From: Flavobacteriaceae bacterium
Lineage (GTDB): Bacteria > Bacteroidota > Bacteroidia > Flavobacteriales > Flavobacteriaceae
Length of the DNA: 9,964 bases
Assembly: GCA_029247985.1 (NCBI GenBank)
Contig: JAQWKF010000125.1
Coordinates: 1-9,964 of the forward strand
Reading direction: 5' to 3'
Position numbers and translations under genes: made by a program. Shown here piece after piece: positions 1-6,933 of this stretch; position 1 is the stretch's first letter, and each line of letters begins with the position of its first letter. A model generated the notes under the pieces. It was not told where the DNA came from. It ran no database searches and saw nothing but the letters and a program-made list of their open reading frames with translations.

Positions 1-721
1 TAAAGTCGTTTGGGATGCAAAAACTATTGTCAACGATTCGACGGCCTCTTTAGAGTTAAGCTACTTAAGCAAAGACATGGAAGAGGGCTATCCTGGCAAC
101 TTACAAACAAAAGTAACATACACCTTAAATAATAATGATGAGCTGAGTGTAAAGTATGAAGCAAAAACAGATAAACCAACAATTGTAAACCTAACCCAAC
201 ATTCTTATTTCAATCTTACAGCAGACTTTAACCAGCCTATTTTAGACCATGAGCTTGTTATAAACGCAGATTCATTTTTGCCTGTTGACAGCACTTTAAT
301 TCCTACGGGTGAGTTTAGAAATGTGGCTGAAACACCTTTTGATTTTAGATCTCCAAAGGCAATTGGAAAACAAATTAATGCAGAAAACATTCAAATAAAA
401 AACGGCTTAGGATATGACCACTGTTGGGTATTAAATGACCAAGAAAAGGGAGTTCGTTTTGTAGCCTCTGCTTATGAATCAGTATCTGGAAGATTACTTG
501 AGATTTTTTCTGATGAACCGGGTATTCAGTTTTACTCAGGAAACTTTTTAGATGGTACACTGCCAAGTAAAAGCAAAGGTACATATCAACATCGAACAGG
601 GTTTTGTTTAGAGACTCAGCACTACCCAGATACTCCTAACCAAAAAAATTTCCCCTCTGTTAGACTTAATCCAGGTGAAAGTTATCAATCTCAGACTGTA
701 TTTAGGTTTTCTGTCAGATAG
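1..721 (+). CDS. galM: Aldose 1-epimerase (galactose mutarotase), 5'-truncated
   Basis: This enzyme interconverts the alpha and beta anomers of D-galactose or glucose, supplying alpha-galactose to galactokinase. The reading frame is open to the left window edge. The codons before the ATG at 77 (frame starting at base 2) encode family-like sequence (VVWDAKTIV...LELSYLSKD) leading into the conserved EEGYPGN block, so the ATG at 77 is internal and the true start lies outside the window. Visible family landmarks are the catalytic-acid His in NLTQHSYFNL (codon 200-202), the substrate-binding Asp of GLGYDHCW (416-418), and the general-base Glu in LETQHYPD (611-613), followed by the usual C-terminal NPGESY...VFRF. 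The 3' half of the catalytic domain therefore looks intact. The stop is TAG at 719-721. Signal peptide and cellular location cannot be judged because the N-terminus is missing. It points in the same direction as galK and galT but is separated from them by two minus-strand genes and by the GH97 and transporter genes. Confidence 0.95.
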   Translation, partial: KVVWDAKTIVNDSTASLELSYLSKDMEEGYPGNLQTKVTYTLNNNDELSVKYEAKTDKPTIVNLTQHSYFNLTADFNQPILDHELVINADSFLPVDSTLIPTGEFRNVAETPFDFRSPKAIGKQINAENIQIKNGLGYDHCWVLNDQEKGVRFVASAYESVSGRLLEIFSDEPGIQFYSGNFLDGTLPSKSKGTYQHRTGFCLETQHYPDTPNQKNFPSVRLNPGESYQSQTVFRFSVR

Positions 722-738
722 GATAGCGGGCTGTAAAT

Positions 739-779
739 TTACTTACTAGAAAACGATGAAGCTGGTGTGTTATTAATCA
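739..779 (-). pseudogene. Possible vestigial 3' end of a sialate O-acetylesterase gene
   Basis: Read on the minus strand, this stretch encodes INNTPASSFSSK followed by TAA. The intact esterase at 2327-4435 ends LPASSFSSM followed by TGA, and PASSF or PASPF near the C-terminus is typical of that family. The DNA agrees too: 740-770 and 2327-2357 match at about 24 of 31 positions by hand alignment, including an uninterrupted ACTAGAAAA. Further upstream on the minus strand the frame (VNNFFFKCSVSIPM) no longer resembles the esterase. I read this as the tail of a second or former esterase gene left after deletion or replacement of its body. The match is short, so chance or a conserved gene-end sequence remains possible. 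Confidence 0.35.
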
Positions 780-824
780 TCGGAATTGATACTGAACATT
801 TGAAGAAGAAATTGTTAACCTCAG

Positions 825-2162
825 TTAGTTGCTTCTCTTTTGATTGGTTTCGATTTGAGAGGTGAATTTTTCAACAATATACTTACCAATTTGATCTCCT
901 TGTATTACACCTTCTTCAATCGCCATCATGTAATGAATGCCACCATATAAGCGAGAAATGGCAGCTTCATCAGCTGCATGTAAAAAGGAATTAAACGACC
1001 TTGTTGGAAGGCCGTATGGAATCTCAGTTGTATCTTCAAAAGAAAAATTATGCCCATAAAGTTCTGTCAATATGACAGCAGCTGTTCGCGAAATCACTGA
1101 GTGCCCACTTGTATATTCTGGAAACGGTGGGGTTTGTAGTAATGGTAACCAGTCTTCATCATAATATTTATGAATCAGGGTTTCAGGGCGAACTACTAAA
1201 CTATTCCATTTTTCATCCCAGCAACTGATAAAGGCATCAAAAAGGCCAACAGTTACGTTCGCATACGCATTTACAGTAGCTGAAAAATCACTTTTTGCTT
1301 TAGTTGCTGCAATCCCGGTTATTCCAATCCAATGCCCCCCAGGTGTAATTTTTTTAGTTGCAAATAAAGCATGTCCCTTGTGATGCGTCACATAGGGGTT
1401 ACAGTCCCAAAAATTAGCAATAAGTGTTTGCTCTTCATCAATATTTTTAACAATTTCATACACTTCATTTAATTGTAATTGAAATGGACTTCCTTCATTT
1501 AAATCAAAATCCAACGGAGGCTTTGGTTGAAATTGATTCGCTGATTCTAAAACCAAAGTTCTAATCTTATTCCAATGAGGCTCTATTCCGTCCATGTAGT
1601 CTGGAGCAGTAGGTTTCCAATAGTGATCCTCTTGTTGAATAGTGTATTTAGGGTAGGTCCTTGTTTCGTTGTACAGATCGTCGCTAGCCCAAGATAAAAT
1701 ATGGTTGCTGACTTGTTCGGCATATGCTTTTGAAGCATTCATTACTGACCTAGGCACTTGAAGTTTTTTAATTTTTTTATCCTGCTTTTCTTGAAAGAGC
1801 TTCATTTTGTCTTCTGAAAAAATTAAGGCTTTACCAACCGAATTAAATGCGTACAATGAAGCTAGGTACGGATTTACTTTTTTTGAGAAATTTGGTATTG
1901 GTTTCAAGCCAGGTAATTTTCCTACCGTTGAATTATAATTCAACGTGTCAAACTTGGCAATAATTTCATACGCTGCTATAGTTGGATAAAGATACACTCT
2001 TGAGGCTACAGGAGGAGAAAAAATGTCATGTACAATTATGTCAGTTAGATTTTGAACTGATTCTTGGAAAAGCATTGGATCAGAAATGGAACTTTTATAA
2101 TCATGATTTATATTACATGAATATACTATTGAAACAATAAGGATTAAATGAAACTTTTTCAA
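825..2162 (-). CDS. PAP2/vanadium-dependent haloperoxidase-family lipoprotein (iodoperoxidase-like)
   Basis: This 445-residue protein belongs to the PAP2 / vanadium haloperoxidase superfamily. Its N-terminus is a lipoprotein signal, hydrophobic with VYSC, giving lipid-anchored Cys16. The vanadate/phosphate-binding signature is complete: K318-x6-R325-P, then T-S352-G353-H354 (usually PSGH), then S403-R404-x5-H410. The family blocks CNPYVTHHKGH (254-264) and KKITPGGHW (270-278) are also present. From memory of the Zobellia galactanivorans vanadium iodoperoxidase VIPO1, the key residues Tyr263, Trp321, Lys324, Arg331, Phe353, Ser358, Arg410 and His416 all map here with a constant shift of six (Y257, W315, K318, R325, F347, S352, R404, H410). 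That favours a halide-oxidising enzyme over a plain acid phosphatase, but the reaction is inferred. It is convergent with galM and lies 164 bp downstream of the co-oriented esterase, with its own likely promoter. The start at 2162 is supported by the signal peptide. Confidence 0.85.
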   Translation of the reverse strand: MKKFHLILIVSIVYSCNINHDYKSSISDPMLFQESVQNLTDIIVHDIFSPPVASRVYLYPTIAAYEIIAKFDTLNYNSTVGKLPGLKPIPNFSKKVNPYLASLYAFNSVGKALIFSEDKMKLFQEKQDKKIKKLQVPRSVMNASKAYAEQVSNHILSWASDDLYNETRTYPKYTIQQEDHYWKPTAPDYMDGIEPHWNKIRTLVLESANQFQPKPPLDFDLNEGSPFQLQLNEVYEIVKNIDEEQTLIANFWDCNPYVTHHKGHALFATKKITPGGHWIGITGIAATKAKSDFSATVNAYANVTVGLFDAFISCWDEKWNSLVVRPETLIHKYYDEDWLPLLQTPPFPEYTSGHSVISRTAAVILTELYGHNFSFEDTTEIPYGLPTRSFNSFLHAADEAAISRLYGGIHYMMAIEEGVIQGDQIGKYIVEKFTSQIETNQKRSN

Positions 2163-2185
2163 ATGAGATAGATTCTTGTTTTAAT

Positions 2186-2193
2186 CAAAAATA
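2186..2193 (-). promoter_or_regulatory. Bacteroidota-type -7 promoter box upstream of the haloperoxidase-like gene
   Basis: The minus strand reads TATTTTTG, an exact match to the Bacteroidota sigma consensus TAnnTTTG. It lies about 24 bp upstream of the ATG at 2162, a reasonable place for transcription with a short leader. I see no TTG or TTTG at the expected -33 distance, so the assignment rests on one box in AT-rich DNA. The rest of the 164-bp spacer (2163-2326) holds no gene, and I found no convincing terminator hairpin in it. Confidence 0.35.
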
Positions 2194-2326
2194 TAAAATG
2201 TTTAATGTTACTTTAATGGTTATCTGAACTATTTTTACAAAAACCAATAAATTTTTTCAAATACAATATCATAGACATGTACAAGATTAATAAACTTTAG
2301 TTGCTAGAATTTTAATTTTATTAATT

Positions 2327-4435
2327 TCACATACTAGAAAATGAAGAAGCTGGCAAGCCCTCACTGTTAAAGAGTGTCCCAACAAACCAATTTCTCCATC
2401 CATATCTAACATGAACTGGACTCATTACTTTATTAGAAGAAACTATAATTTTGTCATTTGTAATTACAGCTTTAGCAGGAAAAAACACACCGTCATTTCC
2501 TGCTATTTCAAAACCTGTAAGTGGTCCATCAGACACTAATCCATCGGCTACATGATCGAATGAAACTTCAATTCGCGATCCTTTTCTAACGTGACTTTTA
2601 TACAGCGGTCCATTTGCTACAATATCAAAATTATATTCATTTTTTAGTGCATGTAGAGATAATCTTTCTCCAACATCTTTTTTATTTTCAGGATGAATGT
2701 CATATTCTTCTCCGACATCTAATAAAACCGCCATTCCAGTATTTTCTACTGTTTCAAGTATTTTTGTTTGAGCATCTCTTAAACTTTGAGAACTAACATT
2801 TTTTTCATAAATAAATGGAGCTATTTGCGCGTAATAAAAAGGTAAATTAACACCCCAAGCCGATCTCCAGTCATCAATCATACCCGAAAACAAATTCGTG
2901 TACTCATGAAAATTACCGACGTTAGACTCACCTTGATACCATATTACTCCTCTTACGCCATAAGGCATTACTGGTGTTAGCATACATTCATACATAGCGG
3001 AAAACCCGTTAGGTGAATTAAAGGGAGTGATTTTTAAAATATCTTTTCTTTTTTCCTCATCAAGCTTATGTAATTCGTCATTATTGTAATTGTGAACTAT
3101 TACAGTAACTCCATTTGAAATAAAACCATGGTGTCTGTATTTAAAACGTTCAAACGGAACATTAATATGATCATTCTCATTATATAATTTAATAGGGCTA
3201 TTAAATCCTCCGCCACCTCCAGGATCGGTTACTCTAATAGCAATTATATTTCGTCCTTTTTTTAAAATATTTTTGGGGATGGTATATTTTCTTTCTAGAT
3301 TCCAACCATAGGTATTTCCAATTAATTTACCATTAAAATACGTTTGGTCGCTGTCATCTATGCCTTTTTCAACTTGTAAAATGTAGTCTTTTGAAATATC
3401 AGAAATATTAATAGAAGTTCTAAACCAATAAACACCATCAGACAATAAACGATCTGATTCATTGAAAACGGCTTCAAACCTACCATCACATTTTAATCCA
3501 TTATAATTATTTAGACTTGGACGCCAGGAATCCCATGAACTATCATCATATTCATCGCTTATAAATGATCTATCATTTAAATCAAGGTTCTCCCATGCTT
3601 TGGACAATTTTTTCCATATTTCTTTTTCTTCACTCCACTCAGGCACATTAAATATTTCATACCCATATTTTTCATTAATAAAAGCTGAAATTGAATCATT
3701 TTGTTTTTTTAAAAAATCTTGGTAATCTAGAAAGCTGTAATCATTTGGGATAAGATTTTTTGTTTCATTTAAGGAGTTTAACTTTTGTGGACTCATCCAA
3801 GCTTCTACCCTAGTCCCTCCCCAGCTTGTATTGACAATCCCAATTGGCATGTCTAATTTATCATGAAGGTTTTTTGCAAAATAGTATGCTGTTGCGCTAA
3901 AACTACCTGTATTTTCAGGGTTTGCTGATAGCCATTTTCTAAATTTTATGCTCTCGCCAGTTAAATCCTGAGGCACTGAAAACATACGAATCATATCATT
4001 GGTAGAGTTTGTTATTTCTTCATCTTGGTTAATCACACATCCATCACATTGATTCATAAACCATTGCATGTTGGATTGACCAGATGCCAACCAAACTTCG
4101 CCTACAAGAATATCATTGATTTCAATAGTAGAATTCCCATCTGAAACCGTAAATGATAGCCCTTCTGTGTTTATGCTTTTATTGTAAGCAGGAGTTGGAA
4201 GTTGAAGATTCCAACTTCCCGAATCATTAGTCTGGGTGACAACTTGTTCACCCCATGATGATGTAAGTGTTATTTTTGATAAAGGGGCTGAAGTTCCCCA
4301 AACAGCGTTAGATTGAGCTTGCTGTAATACCATTTTATTTGAAAAAATAGGAGCAATAGAAAATTCTGTTTTTGGAGAATTACAACTTATGATTGAAATT
4401 ATGATTAAAAGAAAAATAGCTGAATAAGTTTTCAT
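2327..4435 (-). CDS. Sialate O-acetylesterase-like SGNH carbohydrate esterase (lipoprotein)
   Basis: This 702-residue SGNH-fold esterase resembles the SIAE / CE20-type enzymes that remove O-acetyl groups from sugars or acetylated glycans. The N-terminus has a lipoprotein signal ending IISC (Cys18), suggesting anchoring to the outer membrane or in the periplasm. Catalytic blocks appear in family order: GQSNM with nucleophile Ser121, SWGGTRVEAW (204-213), WYQGESN (499-505), and D579-I-H581-P with the catalytic Asp/His. Between the second and third blocks, about residues 295-415, sits the jelly-roll insertion (WFRTSINI, VEKGIDDSDQTYFNG, GGGGGF) common in the roughly 650-700-residue members. Residues about 425-470, before the NGFSAMYECMLTPVMPYG stretch, diverge from the family sequences I know. 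The C-terminus carries the usual FEIAG...FFPAKA and LPASSF. It is divergent from the GH97 gene across 128 bp, so the two may act on the same glycan. The natural substrate is not evident from sequence. Confidence 0.9.
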   Translation of the reverse strand: MKTYSAIFLLIIISIISCNSPKTEFSIAPIFSNKMVLQQAQSNAVWGTSAPLSKITLTSSWGEQVVTQTNDSGSWNLQLPTPAYNKSINTEGLSFTVSDGNSTIEINDILVGEVWLASGQSNMQWFMNQCDGCVINQDEEITNSTNDMIRMFSVPQDLTGESIKFRKWLSANPENTGSFSATAYYFAKNLHDKLDMPIGIVNTSWGGTRVEAWMSPQKLNSLNETKNLIPNDYSFLDYQDFLKKQNDSISAFINEKYGYEIFNVPEWSEEKEIWKKLSKAWENLDLNDRSFISDEYDDSSWDSWRPSLNNYNGLKCDGRFEAVFNESDRLLSDGVYWFRTSINISDISKDYILQVEKGIDDSDQTYFNGKLIGNTYGWNLERKYTIPKNILKKGRNIIAIRVTDPGGGGGFNSPIKLYNENDHINVPFERFKYRHHGFISNGVTVIVHNYNNDELHKLDEEKRKDILKITPFNSPNGFSAMYECMLTPVMPYGVRGVIWYQGESNVGNFHEYTNLFSGMIDDWRSAWGVNLPFYYAQIAPFIYEKNVSSQSLRDAQTKILETVENTGMAVLLDVGEEYDIHPENKKDVGERLSLHALKNEYNFDIVANGPLYKSHVRKGSRIEVSFDHVADGLVSDGPLTGFEIAGNDGVFFPAKAVITNDKIIVSSNKVMSPVHVRYGWRNWFVGTLFNSEGLPASSFSSM

Positions 4436-4563
4436 ATAAAAATTTAAATGTAATATATATACAATCTTACAATACTTACCCCTTGCTAAAAAGAAAATAA
4501 ATTAATGAAAAAGAAAGGGTTTTTGTTTGTTTCATTGTAATAATATAATTAAACCTTAAAGCG
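4436..4563. promoter_or_regulatory. Divergent intergenic promoter region between esterase and GH97 genes
   Basis: These 128 very AT-rich bases separate two head-to-head genes and must hold at least the start signals for the plus-strand galactose operon and probably for the minus-strand esterase. On the minus strand, TACATTTA (4445-4452) matches the Bacteroidota -7 box TAnnTTTG at all but one position and has a TTG 17 bp upstream (4470-4472). The predicted leader would be only a few bases. On the plus strand I see TTTG at 4522-4525 and 4526-4529 and TATAAT at 4544-4549, but their spacing does not fit a standard promoter well. I saw no clear inverted-repeat operator. Confidence 0.4.
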
Positions 4564-6678
4564 ATGGACTTACACAGAACTAAAATATCTTTTTTTATTA
4601 CTTTTTTTCTAGTATTATCTTTAAATGCACAAAAATTTAGTGTAGCCTCACCAAATGCCAATATTGATGTGGGCCTTGAAATTACTAATAAATCATGCCT
4701 AACAATAAATTTTAAAGGAAAAAAAATAATTGATGAAATTTGTATTGACGTCAAGACAAGTGATGAGCGAAATTTTGGTTTAAACCCAAAAGTTCTAAGT
4801 ACAAACTCAATTACTGTAAAGGAAAATATCAAATTAGACATTCCTAATAAAGATAAAGTAATTGAATCTGAATTTAATCTGCTGACTGTAAAATTTGACC
4901 AAGAAAACGAGCTAATCATAAGAGTTTTTGATGATGGAGTAGCTTATAGGTTTTTAGATAATAATCCAAAATCAAAAAATATTATTGATGAAAAAATGGA
5001 CCTGTTCTTAAATGATGGTACGCTTACTTATTTCCCTTGGGAGGAGTCTATGTATTCACACAATGAACGACTTTACAATTTAACTAAAGTGTCGAGCTTA
5101 AATCAAGGTGATTTTTGCAGTCTTCCTGTAATGTTTAAAATAAATGATGTAAAGGTTTTGTTTTCTGAAGCCTCACTCTATAATTATCCAGGCATGTTCT
5201 TGGAAAAGAAATCAGAAAACATGCTAACTACAAAATTTCCAAAATACGTACTTGAGACTAAGCCTGCAATTTTTGACCCAACTATTGGAGATCAAATTCA
5301 AATTGGTGCTGAAGACGAATCAGATCGGACACAACAAATTGTTGAAGAAGGGGATTATATTGCCAAAATTGACGGAAAGAAAGAATTTCCATGGCGTGTT
5401 TTTATTGTATCTGATGATGATAGAACTTTTGTGGAGAGCAATTTAGTCACCCAGTTGTCTGAGTCCTCAAAATTAGAGGACACTTCATGGATAAAACCAG
5501 GAAAAGTAGCTTGGGATTGGTGGAATGCAAATAATGTATATGGAGTTGATTTTAAAGCAGGAATCAACCAAGAAACATATAAATATTATATTGATTTTGC
5601 TTCAGAAAATAATATTGAATACATCCTTCTTGATGAGGGATGGACAAAGTCTACAACACAAATTTATGAGGCAAATCCAGACATTCAAATTAAAGAGCTT
5701 ATAGAATACGCATCTTCTAAAAATGTAGGGGTTTTTCTTTGGGTACTTTGGAAGCCACTTGATAATGATATGGACGGGCTTCTAAAATTGTATTCCAGCT
5801 GGGGAGCAGCAGGTGTAAAAGTAGATTTTATGAAACGCAATGACCAGTATATGGTTACATCTTATGAGAAAATTGCTGAGGTAGCCGCAAAGTATAAGAT
5901 ACTGGTAAACTTTCACGGTGCTTTTAAGCCCTCCGGTATTGAACGTAGATGGCCAAATGTTTTAACCTATGAAGGTGTTATGGGCAATGAACAAAATAAA
6001 TGGAAAGTAAGCAACTTTCCGTTTTCTAATAATATTTACCCTGTTGACCCAGAACATAACTTGACTATACCTTTTATTAGAATGGCTGCAGGGCCTATGG
6101 ATTATACGCCAGGGGCAATGACAAACGTAAATCGTTTTGATTATAAATGGTCACCAGCTGACGTGAGTCCACCTGGATTTAATGCACTTGGTCAACCTCT
6201 AAACACAGAGGATAATATGCACGCTATCAATACGCGACCTATGGTGACTGGAACACGGGCTCATCAGGTAGCCATGTACACGGTTTTTGAGTCCCCACTT
6301 CAGATGATGTGTGATTCCCCGACCTTGTATAAAAAAGAACAAGAAACAGTTGACTTTATTACACAAATTCCTACGGTTTGGGATGAGACAGTCGTACTGG
6401 AAGCTGCTGTTTCAGATTATATTGTGCTGGCAAGAAGAAGTGGAGAAAATTGGTACCTTGGGGCAATGACAGATTGGGAGCCAAGAGATTTTGATATTAA
6501 TCTCTCCTTTTTAAATAAGAATACTAACTACTCCGTTCAAATCTTTAAAGATGGAATTAATGCAGATCGCAATGCGATGGATTACAAACTAGATCAGAAA
6601 ACAATGAGCAGTACCACACCACTTCGAATTCAAATGTCGAGTGGTGGAGGATTTTCCGCCATTTTTACGAAAAACTAA
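4564..6678 (+). CDS. GH97 glycoside hydrolase, retaining alpha-galactosidase type
   Basis: This 704-residue secreted glycoside hydrolase belongs to family GH97 (the SusB family). Residues 1-22 form a signal peptide, with probable cleavage after NA before Gln23, placing the enzyme in the periplasm or outside. Domains in order are an N-terminal beta-supersandwich (about 25-300), a (beta/alpha)8 barrel starting near PGKVAWDWWN (312-321), and a C-terminal beta domain from about 605. At the end of barrel strand 4 it has GVKVDFM with Asp421, and then NFHGAFKPSG (449-458). That is the pattern of retaining members such as BT1871 alpha-galactosidase, where the strand-4 Asp is the nucleophile. Inverting SusB-type alpha-glucosidases instead carry a Gly there and a catalytic Glu in a HEP motif. 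Glu470 in TYEGV fits the acid/base. Co-transcription with galK and galT supports galactose release. No in-frame ATG lies between the stop codon at 4546-4548 and the chosen start. The 5' half is much richer in A+T than the 3' end. Confidence 0.93.
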   Translation: MDLHRTKISFFITFFLVLSLNAQKFSVASPNANIDVGLEITNKSCLTINFKGKKIIDEICIDVKTSDERNFGLNPKVLSTNSITVKENIKLDIPNKDKVIESEFNLLTVKFDQENELIIRVFDDGVAYRFLDNNPKSKNIIDEKMDLFLNDGTLTYFPWEESMYSHNERLYNLTKVSSLNQGDFCSLPVMFKINDVKVLFSEASLYNYPGMFLEKKSENMLTTKFPKYVLETKPAIFDPTIGDQIQIGAEDESDRTQQIVEEGDYIAKIDGKKEFPWRVFIVSDDDRTFVESNLVTQLSESSKLEDTSWIKPGKVAWDWWNANNVYGVDFKAGINQETYKYYIDFASENNIEYILLDEGWTKSTTQIYEANPDIQIKELIEYASSKNVGVFLWVLWKPLDNDMDGLLKLYSSWGAAGVKVDFMKRNDQYMVTSYEKIAEVAAKYKILVNFHGAFKPSGIERRWPNVLTYEGVMGNEQNKWKVSNFPFSNNIYPVDPEHNLTIPFIRMAAGPMDYTPGAMTNVNRFDYKWSPADVSPPGFNALGQPLNTEDNMHAINTRPMVTGTRAHQVAMYTVFESPLQMMCDSPTLYKKEQETVDFITQIPTVWDETVVLEAAVSDYIVLARRSGENWYLGAMTDWEPRDFDINLSFLNKNTNYSVQIFKDGINADRNAMDYKLDQKTMSSTTPLRIQMSSGGGFSAIFTKN

Positions 6679-6693
6679 TTCACCATTTTAAAT

Positions 6694-6930
6694 ATGAAAA
6701 ACACCTATTGGAAGAAAAACATCCGTTACATCACGATTTTGCTAAGTCTTTGGTTTATCGTCTCTTTTGGCTGCGGGATTTTATTTGTAGATCAGTTAAA
6801 CACGATTCAAATTGGGGGTTTTAAACTCGGCTTTTGGTTTGCCCAGCAAGGGTCTATTTTTGGCTTTGTTGCCATTATTTTCACCTATATCTACCTTATG
6901 AACAAGCTCGATCAAACCCAAAACAACTAG
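6694..6930 (+). CDS. DUF4212 protein, small subunit of sodium/solute symporter
   Basis: This 78-residue integral membrane protein matches the DUF4212 family (solute:sodium symporter small subunit), which almost always precedes a VC_2705-type SSS large subunit, as here. Two transmembrane helices are visible, about residues 12-32 and 47-70, joined by a short loop (DQLNTIQIGGFKLGF). The family-typical N-terminal YWKKNIR and the GFWFAQQGSIF stretch entering helix two are both present. It starts 15 bp after the GH97 stop and ends 3 bp before the large-subunit ATG, so the pair is almost certainly co-translated. Its role beside the large subunit is not well established; assembly or stabilisation of the transporter is a reasonable guess. 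Confidence 0.9.
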   Translation: MKNTYWKKNIRYITILLSLWFIVSFGCGILFVDQLNTIQIGGFKLGFWFAQQGSIFGFVAIIFTYIYLMNKLDQTQNN

Positions 6931-6933
6931 ACT

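Noticed and set aside
77..79. ATG at 77 as the galM start
   Set aside because: The frame is open upstream to the window edge and encodes recognisable mutarotase sequence, so this Met is internal.
722..824. Rho-independent terminator between the convergent galM and haloperoxidase-like genes
   Set aside because: Only a weak AGC/GCT pairing near 725-732 is visible, with no stable stem followed by a T run on either strand.
3205..3219. Glycine run (GGGGG) in the esterase, suspected microsatellite or slippage site
   Set aside because: The codons are mixed, and a similar Gly-rich turn occurs in the jelly-roll insertion of related esterases, so it looks like a conserved structural feature.
4476..4919. 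Minus-strand open frame of 147 codons over the spacer and GH97 5' end
   Set aside because: It overlaps the signal peptide and N-terminal domain of a well-supported GH97 gene, and its translation is low-complexity and resembles no family I know.
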